Shown: positions 1-8,438 of the stretch, in pieces
Position numbering within the stretch: the first letter of the stretch is position 1
How the letters are laid out: each line of letters begins with the position of its first letter
Assembly (NCBI RefSeq): GCF_024347675.1
Contig: NZ_AP024882.1
Coordinates: 868,001-932,000, forward strand
Direction: 5' to 3'
DNA from: Vibrio ishigakensis
Lineage (GTDB): Bacteria; Pseudomonadota; Gammaproteobacteria; Enterobacterales; Vibrionaceae
DNA: 64,000 nucleotides
Notes under the pieces: generated by a model
Seen by the model: only the letters and a program-made list of their open reading frames with translations
Database searches by the model: none
Told to the model about the DNA's origin: nothing
Made by a program: the position numbers and the translations under genes

Positions 1-1155
1 CTGAATGACGCTACAGGCTACATAAGCACCCACGTTACCCATGATGCCAAGGCAGGCTGTCATGTTGATAGAGTAGCCGTTGATAACACCCACAATGATA
101 CCGCCGAAGGCACATACGATAGGGGTGATACGGTGCCAAACCAGTGATTCGCGCCAGTCTGGAAGCTCATCTTCAGAGACCTTGCCAAAGTTAGACTTCT
201 TCGAGATAAGGTGAACCGTGTTGAAGATGCCAAAGTAGAGCAAGATAGCCGGAATGAAGGCTACCGTGATGATGGTCCAGTAGTTCACACCTACAAGCTC
301 TGCCATTACAAAGGCTGCAGTGCCCATGATAGGTGGAGCCAACTGACCACCGGTTGATGCCATTGCCTCTACCGCACCAGCAAATGGGCTCGGGTAGCGC
401 AGACGCTTCATTAGGGGGATAGTGAAGTTACCGGTTGTCGCTACGTTCGCCACAGAGCTTCCACTGATTGAGCCAAATAGACCTGAAGCAATGGTTGCAA
501 TCTTAGCTGCGCCGCCCACGCTAGAGCCACTGATGCGCGATGACATATCTAGGAAAGTTTGACCAGCACCTGTATGCAGAAGGAAGCTACCAAACAGGAT
601 GAATGAAGCTAGGGTAGTGGAGGCGATATTTACCAGCATGCCCCACATGCCGCGGTCTGAAAGATAGATAACCTCGGTCAGATAAAATATATCAAAACCG
701 CGGTGACCCATGACTCCGCTGATGTACTCGCCAAGGTAGGCATAGGCGAGAGCCAGTCCCACTAGAATAGGGAATACAGGGCTAGCGCAGCGACGGGAAA
801 GCTCCAGTAGACCGACCAAGGCAGAGCAAGCAATCCAGACATCTACCTGCTCAGCAAACGGCAGGTCGTTCATTATGGTTTCGAAGTTAACGATAATGTA
901 GCCAACGCCGGTCAGTACCATGCCTACGATAGCAGTATCGATAACCAAACCCAGAGGGCGCCACCGCTTCTGGTCGCCCAATGGATAGAGTAGTACCGCC
1001 AATACAGTGATCAGGGCTACGAACACCGAGCGCTGTATCAGGGTTTCAAAGGTGCCGAAGAAGGAGGTGTAGAATATGAATATCCCGATCGCCCCCCCAA
1101 CGATTGGAATGGCCATTTCGCGCAATGATTGAGGGGATTTGGTTGCAGTTTCCAT
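1..1155 (-). CDS. TRAP transporter fused permease, TAXI class (partial)
   Basis: Open reading frame of 385 codons running off the left edge, so the C-terminal part is missing. It starts METATKSPQSLREMAIPIVG and is almost entirely hydrophobic segments. It contains the glycine/serine-rich stretch FGSISGSSVANVATTG and the following TIPLMKR typical of DctM-type large permeases, preceded by helices expected of a fused small (DctQ-like) subunit. ATG 1155 is preferred over ATG 1161 because AGGAGG lies about 9 bases before it and only 3 before the other. The gene lies 27 bases after the stop of the TAXI binding protein, so the two form one transport unit for an organic acid across the inner membrane. 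The substrate cannot be told. Confidence 0.85.
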   Translation of the reverse strand, partial: METATKSPQSLREMAIPIVGGAIGIFIFYTSFFGTFETLIQRSVFVALITVLAVLLYPLGDQKRWRPLGLVIDTAIVGMVLTGVGYIIVNFETIMNDLPFAEQVDVWIACSALVGLLELSRRCASPVFPILVGLALAYAYLGEYISGVMGHRGFDIFYLTEVIYLSDRGMWGMLVNIASTTLASFILFGSFLLHTGAGQTFLDMSSRISGSSVGGAAKIATIASGLFGSISGSSVANVATTGNFTIPLMKRLRYPSPFAGAVEAMASTGGQLAPPIMGTAAFVMAELVGVNYWTIITVAFIPAILLYFGIFNTVHLISKKSNFGKVSEDELPDWRESLVWHRITPIVCAFGGIIVGVINGYSINMTACLGIMGNVGAYVACSVIQ

Positions 1156-1182
1156 CTTCATATACCTCCTGTAACGGACCGA

Positions 1183-2148
1183 TTAACCTTCGATTAGATT
1201 TGCTGGTACTTCGTAGCCTTGCTCTTGGAAGTACTTAACTGCACCTGGGTGTAGCGGTGAAGTAGCATATTTCAGTGTCTGCTCGATTAGGTTCTCGCCT
1301 TTAACTGCAGGGAAAGCCGTTGCTTGCTCAACCTCGTCTTCCATTACTGACTTCACTATGTTGTAAGCCGTTTCTGTATCCAGTTTTGGAGATGCAGATA
1401 CACCGATCACAAAGCCCCAAGTCTTGTATGGGCCACGGTTAACCAACTTGTCTCCTGGCATATCAACGATGGCAACCTCAGGATGGTTTTCGCTGATGGC
1501 TTTCACTTCAGTGTCGTTTAGACCAATCGCAGTAAGAGGGGTAAAGGTACCGATGTCGGTCGTAAGCGCGTCGTAGCGGTTACCCACAGAGGACTTGATC
1601 ATGCCGCAGATGCGGTTGTCTTTGATGCCATTGGCTAGCTCACCGTTTGAACCTCGAACCCACTCAGGCTCAATGCTCAAGGTCTTCATGATGGCAAGAG
1701 TTGTTGCCTCTGTAGCCGAACCACGCATACCGGGACCAAGGCGGATACCAGTCAGTTCAGTTAGAGAGTTAACCTCACAGTCTTGGCGAGCAATAATGTT
1801 TTGTGGCGCTGGGTTATAGGTCCAAAGCAGTTGTGATTTGATTGGACGCTTGAAGTTGTCTTGTCCGTAGTACGCCTTGTGCAATACGTTCGAGGTGATT
1901 AGGCCGATGTCTAGTTGGTTACGGTCCATACGGCGCAGGTTATCCACGGTAGCACCGGTTTCGATTACTGATACCTTGTAGTCATCATGGTTTTGCTCAA
2001 CCACCTTCTTGATAGACGCAAAGTAAGCGTAGTGGGCAGACTGAGCGTTAGTCGCGCCAAAAGCGAGTCGAGTCTCTGCATGTGCATTAACGGCAAATGC
2101 ACCAACAGCTAGGGGAAACAATAGGGATTTTAGTAGGCTGACCTTCAT
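1183..2148 (-). CDS. TAXI family TRAP transporter solute-binding protein
   Basis: 321 residues with a signal peptide ending at NAHA (about residue 24), so periplasmic. The mature part begins ETRLAFGATNAQSAHYAYFA, the usual opening of TAXI proteins (substrate-binding subunits of tripartite ATP-independent periplasmic transporters), and length fits the family. It would capture a carboxylate-type ligand and hand it to the fused permease downstream. It is the first gene of the unit; a perfect 14-bp palindrome sits 18 bases before the start codon and probably controls it. It is divergent from an SDR dehydrogenase gene. The ligand is unknown. Confidence 0.9.
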   Translation of the reverse strand: MKVSLLKSLLFPLAVGAFAVNAHAETRLAFGATNAQSAHYAYFASIKKVVEQNHDDYKVSVIETGATVDNLRRMDRNQLDIGLITSNVLHKAYYGQDNFKRPIKSQLLWTYNPAPQNIIARQDCEVNSLTELTGIRLGPGMRGSATEATTLAIMKTLSIEPEWVRGSNGELANGIKDNRICGMIKSSVGNRYDALTTDIGTFTPLTAIGLNDTEVKAISENHPEVAIVDMPGDKLVNRGPYKTWGFVIGVSASPKLDTETAYNIVKSVMEDEVEQATAFPAVKGENLIEQTLKYATSPLHPGAVKYFQEQGYEVPANLIEG

Positions 2149-2165
2149 GGTTATTCTTCCTTTTT

Positions 2166-2179
2166 TGTATACGTATACA
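2166..2179. promoter_or_regulatory. Perfect palindrome TGTATACGTATACA, candidate operator
   Basis: A perfect 14-bp inverted repeat 18 bases upstream of the TAXI binding-protein start. Its TATAC arms recall sites of GntR-family regulators, many of which control organic-acid transport. No such regulator is adjacent, so the binding protein is unknown. A promoter or operator role is inferred from position and symmetry only. Confidence 0.5.
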
Positions 2180-2251
2180 TTTCTGTTTCAAGCGCAATTA
2201 TAAAAGCACAAAAAAACCGCATCTCATGTGACCAAAACCACAATAATCTGT

Positions 2252-2260
2252 TGTTATAAT
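2252..2260 (+). promoter_or_regulatory. Possible extended -10 promoter (TGTTATAAT)
   Basis: A TG-N-TATAAT element about 94 bases before the SDR start. No convincing -35 lies upstream, as allowed for extended -10 promoters. Candidate promoter for the plus-strand SDR gene. Confidence 0.35.
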
Positions 2261-2353
2261 GTTAATGAATGGTTTCTGGGTTGGAGATCACAATCTTTAT
2301 TCACCCACTGAATTAGATTTACATCAGGTTTTGAATAGGTATTCGGAGAAGGT

Positions 2354-3100
2354 ATGAGCAAGGCAACTTTTATTACAGGTGGAGTGGGAAAGATAGGCAG
2401 AGCCATCTGTATTTCGCTCGCTAACCAAGGCTATAAGGTGTTCTTCACCCATAGAGGAAGCGAGGCTGGAAAGGCCAATGCCAGTGCATTGCTAGAAGAG
2501 TTAAATGGAGAAGGCCACAAGGCAGTTTGTGTCGATATCACCGACCATAAAGCCTATGAATTAACACTACGAGAGGTGATAGACGCAGATCAGGCTATCG
2601 ATCTTGTGATCAACTGTGCCGGTACCACCCAGTTTGTCGCGCCGTCTGATCTCGATGGCTTGAGTGAAGAGCTGGTGGATAGGATATTTCAGGTAAATGT
2701 GCGTGCTGCGATTACAACAGTAAGATTGTTAGAACCTCACCTTCAGCTCTCCGATAACCATCCGTGCATTATCAATATCAGTTCGATTGCGGCTAAAACC
2801 GCTATCGGTAGTAATATCGCTTACTGTGCCAGTAAGGCAGCTATGGACAGCTTGACCATGTCGTTGGCGAGAAGCCTAGGACCAAAGATACGCGTGTTGT
2901 CGGTTTCACCGGGTCTTGCGGATACCGACTTTGTGAAGGGGGTAGACACCCGTTGGCGCGATGAGCAATTAGATAAGACGCCACTTAAGAGCTTGGTGTC
3001 ACCAGAGCAGGTGGCAGAGGCGGTGCTGAGTGCCAAAGAGCACCTATTGTTTACTACAGGCGCAGTGATTCCTGTGGACGGTGGTCGCCCTCTAAACTAG
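2354..3100 (+). CDS. SDR family oxidoreductase
   Basis: 248 residues. It has the short-chain dehydrogenase nucleotide motif TGGVGKIGR near the N terminus, NCAG near residue 88, a Ser-rich NISSIAA strand and the catalytic pair YCASK, then the PG turn of the family. It would be a soluble NAD(P)-dependent oxidoreductase for a hydroxyl or keto compound. Divergent placement from the TAXI-TRAP genes suggests it acts on the imported acid, but that is inference. GGAGAAGGT precedes the ATG. The 3' end overlaps the stop of the convergent napF-like gene by 4 bases (CTAG). Confidence 0.85.
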   Translation: MSKATFITGGVGKIGRAICISLANQGYKVFFTHRGSEAGKANASALLEELNGEGHKAVCVDITDHKAYELTLREVIDADQAIDLVINCAGTTQFVAPSDLDGLSEELVDRIFQVNVRAAITTVRLLEPHLQLSDNHPCIINISSIAAKTAIGSNIAYCASKAAMDSLTMSLARSLGPKIRVLSVSPGLADTDFVKGVDTRWRDEQLDKTPLKSLVSPEQVAEAVLSAKEHLLFTTGAVIPVDGGRPLN

Positions 3101-3597
3101 TTAACTTCCCTTAGGCTAGGCTGAAATTTCAGCGAGATAACCGAGGTATAGCAAGAGTCTAGGCATTGGCCGCAGCCGATGCAGGATTCTTGATCTATTT
3201 GTGGGGCCTTGTCTTCATGCCATGCTAGCGCATCATAGCTGCAGCTATCCTCACAACTAGCGCAGTAACTGTAGATATTCTCACAGCTATTGCTAACAGT
3301 AGCGATTAAGCCGGTTTGAAGGTTAGCATTGGATAGCGCGAGGCTTGGGCAAGCGCTTTGGCATGCACCGCACACAATGCAACTTGAGTAATCGACTTCA
3401 ATGCTCGCCAACCCATCCTTTATGCTGATGATGTTTGGCTCACATACCGCAACGCACTTTCCGCAACCATCGCACTCTCGCTGAAACATCGCTTCGGCGA
3501 TGGCATAGGGCGGGCGAGGTGCTGCAGGCTTAGGTTCAAATTGAACCTGAGGTCTGCCAAATAGGTGACGTTTATTGAGGTCGACTTGCTCTGTCAT
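3097..3597 (-). CDS. NapF-like ferredoxin-type protein with three 4Fe-4S clusters
   Basis: 166 residues with three Cys-x2-Cys-x2-Cys-x3-Cys groups at about 42-52, 73-83 and 139-149, and extra cysteines at about 105-119 (CENIYSYCASC). This arrangement matches NapF-type cytoplasmic ferredoxins that help load or mature molybdoenzymes. It is the last gene of the dms operon and its ATG shares one base with the stop of dmsD (TAATG), which suggests translational coupling. The role in DMSO-reductase assembly is inferred from context. Confidence 0.85.
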   Translation of the reverse strand: MTEQVDLNKRHLFGRPQVQFEPKPAAPRPPYAIAEAMFQRECDGCGKCVAVCEPNIISIKDGLASIEVDYSSCIVCGACQSACPSLALSNANLQTGLIATVSNSCENIYSYCASCEDSCSYDALAWHEDKAPQIDQESCIGCGQCLDSCYTSVISLKFQPSLREVN

Positions 3598-4175
3598 TAC
3601 TTAGCCTGTACCGCTTGGTTGATAGCCATAACTAGATTTTGGCTAAAGTGGCCTAAGGATTGATAGCTTGAGCTTTTCGCGTGCTGATTAAAGCGCCCAA
3701 TAAATTGTTCAAACCAGGTATTTAGGTGCTTATCTAGTAGCGTGGTTGCACGGTCGATACGGCCTTGCTCGAGCAAGATACCCAATACCATCAGTATCAA
3801 GCCTACTTGATCCTCGGGCTCATTCTGTGCCGTGTTGAAGTCGAGGTTACACTCTCGCAGAAAGGCGCGAAAGGCGAGGGTAGACTCACCAAATACCACT
3901 TCTTCTTTATCGAGATAGACAGAGCCCCATGGCGGCGCTTCCATATCGCCTATACCGGCTAGCAGGGTATCGTGTTCCGCTTGAAGCTCAGTGAGGTCAC
4001 AATTGGCAAAGGCTTGAATTAGGTCATTCAGCCCTTCAATTTCAAAATCTGCAGAAACAAACGAATCAAGTAGGTTTGTCTCTTGATACTGGCTTGGCCG
4101 ATAGTAAAAAAGCGCGCCTGTGAATTTGCATAGAGCGCTGTAGTCAGCAAAGTTAAGTTCAGTTAGTTTCATCAT
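3597..4175 (-). CDS. dmsD: TorD/DmsD family molybdoenzyme chaperone
   Basis: 192 residues. It carries the family signatures PPWGSVYLD (about residue 81) and NEPEDQ, where the usual motif is EPEDH; the His-to-Gln change is notable. The N-terminal TGALFYY and the spacing match E. coli DmsD. It is a cytoplasmic chaperone that binds the Tat signal of the catalytic subunit until the cofactor is inserted. It follows dmsC but a hairpin with a T-run lies immediately before its start, and no Shine-Dalgarno is visible outside that hairpin. Two ATG codons in tandem (4175 and 4172) are possible starts. Confidence 0.88.
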   Translation of the reverse strand: MMKLTELNFADYSALCKFTGALFYYRPSQYQETNLLDSFVSADFEIEGLNDLIQAFANCDLTELQAEHDTLLAGIGDMEAPPWGSVYLDKEEVVFGESTLAFRAFLRECNLDFNTAQNEPEDQVGLILMVLGILLEQGRIDRATTLLDKHLNTWFEQFIGRFNQHAKSSSYQSLGHFSQNLVMAINQAVQAK

Positions 4176-4177
4176 AT

Positions 4178-4204
4178 AAAAAAGCCCGAGGCGAAACCTC
4201 GGGC
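4178..4204 (-). terminator. Intra-operon terminator-like hairpin between dmsC and dmsD
   Basis: On the minus strand GCCCGAGG and CCTCGGGC form a perfect 8-bp stem with a 5-base loop, followed directly by six T. It has the form of an intrinsic terminator but lies 8 bases after dmsC and ends just before the dmsD start, so it probably attenuates dmsD-napF relative to dmsABC. Confidence 0.75.
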
Positions 4205-4211
4205 CTCCGTT

Positions 4212-5057
4212 TTAGTACAGACCAGCGGTAAAGTGCATACCGTAGAAGACATTGCGACCGGCAAGCTCTGCAACCATCAGCACCACAAAGGTGATGCAAA
4301 GCAGTGCTGAGCGAGTCGATTTACCCAGTGCAGAGAACGCCGAGATGATCCACAGCACAATTGCTACAGCCGATAGCATTACCTGAGCGGTCAGGTAGCC
4401 AGATAGGCTTTGCAGTTGACTAATACCTTGATGGATAGCAGTAGTGACACCACTAAAGAACAGGGTTTGTAGAACAATCGATGCTAGGTGAAAGGCGATA
4501 AAGGTAATGCCGATCAGCGCCAGCGCTTTGGTAGCGCAGCCTCGCGAAAGGCCCAGAACCTGAACTAGGGTTGCCGCTAGCAGCACGCCTAGAGTTAGTA
4601 CGGTAAACCAGAACTCGACGAAGGTATTCATGCTAAACCAGGTCGGTACTGACGGGATGTAGTAGACGTTCGCCATAGCAAACATAAACACAACACCCAC
4701 TACCACAGACAATGCGGTTAGTAGTTTCTGGATAGCTCGGCCGCCAAGGTTTAGTAGCGATGTGAGCCACGCAAGGCCGGCTAGGGTCAAGAAGCTTGAG
4801 CCAGTCAGGATCTCGTTGGATAGTGCCGAAGCGCCTACGCGGTTAAAGGCGTTGAACGCTCGTAGCGGCGAACCAAGGTGCGTGGTAGAGCACATAAAAC
4901 CGATGGCCATAAAACCAAGGATGATAAAGCGTGCGATATGAAGTTCTCGCGATGGCTTATCTAGGTTCTTCCATTGATACAGGCTAAGGGCGATATGCGC
5001 ACCTACCGCAGTTTGTGCCAACGTGGTAAAGCCTACCAAAGGCAGTTCATAAATCAT
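4212..5057 (-). CDS. dmsC: DMSO reductase membrane anchor subunit
   Basis: 281 residues with about eight predicted membrane helices, and length close to E. coli DmsC (287). The opening MIYELPLVGFTTLAQTAVGA is typical of DmsC-type quinol-binding anchors. It would oxidise menaquinol in the inner membrane and pass electrons to DmsB. The start shares one base with the stop of dmsB (TAATG). It is followed by a terminator-like hairpin and then dmsD. Confidence 0.9.
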   Translation of the reverse strand: MIYELPLVGFTTLAQTAVGAHIALSLYQWKNLDKPSRELHIARFIILGFMAIGFMCSTTHLGSPLRAFNAFNRVGASALSNEILTGSSFLTLAGLAWLTSLLNLGGRAIQKLLTALSVVVGVVFMFAMANVYYIPSVPTWFSMNTFVEFWFTVLTLGVLLAATLVQVLGLSRGCATKALALIGITFIAFHLASIVLQTLFFSGVTTAIHQGISQLQSLSGYLTAQVMLSAVAIVLWIISAFSALGKSTRSALLCITFVVLMVAELAGRNVFYGMHFTAGLY

Positions 5058-5686
5058 TATTTAACCTCCCTTGGGTTTTGTAGGAAACCACTGCGGTCAT
5101 CGGTGGGACGACCGTTTGGATTAAGCTTCACAATCAGGTTAGGGCTAGTGATGCGAGAGTCTGGAAGTGGCGCCACATCAGCGTTGCTACCGTATTTAGC
5201 GCGCAACTCGTTGATTGGACCAAACTCGATAGCACGCAGTGGACAGCTGTCTACACATACTGGCATTAGGCCTTCGGCAACGCGCTCAAAGCAGCCGTCG
5301 CACTTAGTCATGTGGCCTTTCTCTTCGCTGTACTGTGGCGCGCCATAAGGGCAAGCCATGTGGCATGACTTACAACCAATGCACACGCTCTCATCTACAA
5401 CTACCAAACCGTCTTCTTCACGCTTATGCATAGCGCCCGATGGGCATACCTTGGTGCAAGCAGGGTGAGTACAGTGGTTACAAGAGATAGACAGATAGTA
5501 AGCAAACACATTCTGTCTGAATGCGCCGTCTTTCTCGGTCCAGTTGCCGCCCACGTATTCGTAAACGCGGCGGAAGTTGCGGTCGATACCTAGGTCTTTG
5601 TTATCTTTACAAGACATCTGGCAGGTCTTACAGCCAGTGCACTTGCTAGAGTCGATATAGAAGCCGTATTGCTGTTTAGGAGTCAT
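5057..5686 (-). CDS. dmsB: DMSO reductase-type iron-sulfur subunit
   Basis: 209 residues with four cysteine groups: CTGCKTCQMSC near residue 17, CNHCTHPACTKVCP, CIGCKSCHMACPYGAP and CDGCFERVAEGLMPVCVDSC. This is the four-cluster ferredoxin architecture of DmsB-type electron-transfer subunits. It passes electrons from the DmsC anchor to DmsA. Start and stop are both coupled to the neighbours by TAATG overlaps of one base. Confidence 0.93.
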   Translation of the reverse strand: MTPKQQYGFYIDSSKCTGCKTCQMSCKDNKDLGIDRNFRRVYEYVGGNWTEKDGAFRQNVFAYYLSISCNHCTHPACTKVCPSGAMHKREEDGLVVVDESVCIGCKSCHMACPYGAPQYSEEKGHMTKCDGCFERVAEGLMPVCVDSCPLRAIEFGPINELRAKYGSNADVAPLPDSRITSPNLIVKLNPNGRPTDDRSGFLQNPREVK

Positions 5687-8133
5687 TATTTAGCCCCCAT
5701 CTTTTTGATAAGTGACACTTCCACAAGGTTGGTGTGGCTCGGGTTTGATTTAGCCAGAGGGCTAGGGCGCTGAGTGGTTAGAACGTTGATGGAACCTGCC
5801 TGATCGATACCCTTGTTGTTCGGGGTATACCAAGCACCTTCACCCAGTCCGGTCATGCCAGGCATGATGCGAGGGGTTACCTTAACGCGAACGTGCATCT
5901 CACCATGGGCGCTACGCACGCTAGCAAGGTCGCCGTTTTCTAGGCCGCGAGACTGTGCATCCATAGGGTTGATCCATAGCTCTTGTGGTGCGGCTGCTTT
6001 CAGAACGTCTACGTTAGCGTAGGTAGAGTGCGCACGTGCCTTGTAGTGGAAGCCAGTTAGCTGAAGTGGATATTCAGAGCGTTCTTTTGCATCCCAACCG
6101 TTAAAGGTTGAGTGGTACTCAGGAAGCGCGGTTACATGCTCGTCTTCATCGAGCTCCCACGTGTTAGCGATCTCAGCCAGTTGCTCTGAATAGATCTCAA
6201 TTTTGCCCGATGGAGACTTCAACGGGTTGGCAATTGGGTCGCGACGGAAGTCTTCGAACGCCACGTGTGGACGGTCGAACTGCTTCTTGAAGATGCCCTG
6301 CTTACGCATATCGTTATAGCTTGGCAGGTTCGGATCTTGGTTCTGTTCTAGGGTCAGGGCATACAGATGTTGTAGCCACTGCTCTTGAGTGCGACCCTCG
6401 GTGAACTCATCGAATACGCCCATGCGTTTAGCCACACCAGACATGATCTCGTAGATAGGCTTACATTCAAATCTCGGCTCGATAGCTTGGCTAGCAAAGA
6501 TGAAGTAAGGCATAGAAGCTGCCGCGCCATCCATACAGAAGTCCGATTGCTCTGAGGTCGTGCAGTCAGGAAGCACGATATCCGCATACTTGGCTGACGC
6601 CGTCATATGGTTATCGATCACTACGATCATCTCACACGCCTTCTCATCTTGCAGGATGTCATGAGTGCGGTTGATGTCTGAGTGCTGGTTGATAATGCAG
6701 TTACCCGCATAGTTCCAGATAAACTTGATGTTGCTGTTCAGCTGATTAACGCCCTGCACGCCGTCCGTTAGGTCGGTCATCTCGGTGCCGCGTACAATCG
6801 CATCTGTCCATAGGAACATAGGGATAGATGCCTTGATTGGGTTACTCAGGGTCGGGAAGCGAACGAACGGATAGCTGTGATTACCTTCACGGGCGCCAGT
6901 ACCACCACCTTGCAGGCCTACTTGGCCGCGAAGCAGTGACAGCATCATAATAGCTTTACACGCCTGCTCACCGTTTGCTGAACGTTGTAGACCCCAACCT
7001 TGAGTGATGTAGATGCGTTTCGCATCGCCGATCTCACGAGCTAGCTTGATGATGATATCCGCTGGAATGCCAGTGATAGGCTGAGCCCACTCTGGAGTTT
7101 TAGCGGTACCGTCAGGGCCCGTACCTAGCACATAGTCTTTATAGCTTCCGTTCTCTGGCGCGCTCTCTGGCAGCGTTTTTCGGTCATAGCCGATGCAGTA
7201 GGTATCAAGGAATTCTTGGTCTACCTTGTCTTCGGTGATCAGCACGTGCGCAATAGCTGCAACTAGGGCTGCATCTGTACCGTGCTTGATTGGAACCCAT
7301 TGATCTTCTCGACCTGCAGCAGTGTCGGTATAGCGAGGGTCGATACAGATGGTGCGAGTACGGCTGATGTTTTTGCCATCCACATAGCTATGCACCTGAC
7401 CACCACCCGACATACGAGTCTCGGCAGGGTTGTTACCGAACATCAGGCAAAGGTCGGCGTTTTGAATATCGTCGATGCTGTTGTTGTCTACCCACTGACC
7501 GTAGAAGTACTTAGACATCCATTCGATGTTAGCCGCTGAGTAGTCACCATAGTGGTTAAGATAGCCACCGCACAGGTTCATCAGACGCGCAACCAAGGTT
7601 TTACCCGGGGCCCAACTCTTGGTCACTGTGCCGCCAAGGGTACCTGTGCCGTAGTTTAGGTATACAGCCTCGTTGCCGTGCTCTTTGATGATGCGTTTTA
7701 GGTTGTCCCCTATGGTGTCGAAGGCTTCATCCCATGTGATGCGCTTAAACTTACCTTCACCACGCTTGCCCACACGTTTAAGTGGGTATTTCAGACGATC
7801 TGGTGAGTAAACACGACGGCGCATAGAGCGACCACGCAGACAGGCACGGACCTGATGATAGTTGTTGAAGATATCATCGCCGGTGTTGTCGGTTTCAACC
7901 CATTTGATCTCACCATCAACCACGTGCATGCGCAGTGGACAGCGAGAGCCACAGTTCACCGTACATGCCGACCAAACAATCTTTTCATCCTGTTTAGGAG
8001 GTGTTGGTTTAGCCTCGGCTTTAGTTGAGAAGGGAAGAGAGATAGCGTTGCTAGCCAGGGCTAAAGTGCCCAATGCGCCACTGCCTTTGAGAAGGGTGCG
8101 CCTTGAAAGAGTAAATTTATCTTCCGTAGCCAT
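5686..8133 (-). CDS. dmsA: DMSO reductase-type molybdopterin catalytic subunit
   Basis: From ATG 8133 the protein has 815 residues, like E. coli DmsA (814). It starts with a Tat signal (SRRTLLKGSG, then a hydrophobic stretch ending AEA). A 4Fe-4S site follows (Cys at about 57, 61, 65 and 98), and GGYLNHYGDYS holds the probable Mo-ligand Ser at about 199. The frame is open to 8220, but the FNR box at 8227-8240 places transcription start near 8192, inside that extension, and GGAGG lies just before ATG 8133. The enzyme reduces S-oxides or N-oxides (DMSO-like acceptors) as terminal acceptor in anaerobic respiration, exported with DmsB. A YnfE/YnfF-like enzyme with another acceptor is possible. 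Confidence 0.93.
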   Translation of the reverse strand: MATEDKFTLSRRTLLKGSGALGTLALASNAISLPFSTKAEAKPTPPKQDEKIVWSACTVNCGSRCPLRMHVVDGEIKWVETDNTGDDIFNNYHQVRACLRGRSMRRRVYSPDRLKYPLKRVGKRGEGKFKRITWDEAFDTIGDNLKRIIKEHGNEAVYLNYGTGTLGGTVTKSWAPGKTLVARLMNLCGGYLNHYGDYSAANIEWMSKYFYGQWVDNNSIDDIQNADLCLMFGNNPAETRMSGGGQVHSYVDGKNISRTRTICIDPRYTDTAAGREDQWVPIKHGTDAALVAAIAHVLITEDKVDQEFLDTYCIGYDRKTLPESAPENGSYKDYVLGTGPDGTAKTPEWAQPITGIPADIIIKLAREIGDAKRIYITQGWGLQRSANGEQACKAIMMLSLLRGQVGLQGGGTGAREGNHSYPFVRFPTLSNPIKASIPMFLWTDAIVRGTEMTDLTDGVQGVNQLNSNIKFIWNYAGNCIINQHSDINRTHDILQDEKACEMIVVIDNHMTASAKYADIVLPDCTTSEQSDFCMDGAAASMPYFIFASQAIEPRFECKPIYEIMSGVAKRMGVFDEFTEGRTQEQWLQHLYALTLEQNQDPNLPSYNDMRKQGIFKKQFDRPHVAFEDFRRDPIANPLKSPSGKIEIYSEQLAEIANTWELDEDEHVTALPEYHSTFNGWDAKERSEYPLQLTGFHYKARAHSTYANVDVLKAAAPQELWINPMDAQSRGLENGDLASVRSAHGEMHVRVKVTPRIMPGMTGLGEGAWYTPNNKGIDQAGSINVLTTQRPSPLAKSNPSHTNLVEVSLIKKMGAK

Positions 8134-8226
8134 GAGGCCTCCAGTGCGAGCTTCGATGAGGCAAGACCTCACAAAAACTAGGTGAATAATTCTGCGCACA
8201 GTATCTACGGAGGTATTCAAGGAATC

Positions 8227-8240
8227 TTGATTGAAATCAA
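8227..8240 (-). promoter_or_regulatory. FNR box upstream of dmsA
   Basis: TTGATTGAAATCAA matches the FNR consensus TTGAT-N4-ATCAA at every fixed base. At -41.5 it predicts a transcript start near 8192, and GATACT at about the -10 distance is a weak -10. The 5' leader to ATG 8133 would be about 59 bases. Anaerobic activation of the dms operon is the expected outcome. Confidence 0.85.
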
Positions 8241-8438
8241 TTTCTTAAAATGGGTGGGAGCAAGCTTAAATTGCAGTTTTGATATGAATTCTTCAAGGGA
8301 ATAACTGACTTAGCACCGGGTTCGCTTACTCAATAAAGATTTTTGAGGCGGGAGGTTGAGATGGCTTCTGTAGTATCACCAGAGATAAGTCAAAACTGGC
8401 CTATTTTCTCCAATCTAATCTGTCTTTTTGAGATTTTT

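Noticed and set aside
8134..8220. N-terminal 29 codons of the longest dmsA frame
   Set aside because: They lie upstream of the transcription start predicted from the FNR box and precede a complete Tat signal, so they are not thought to be translated.
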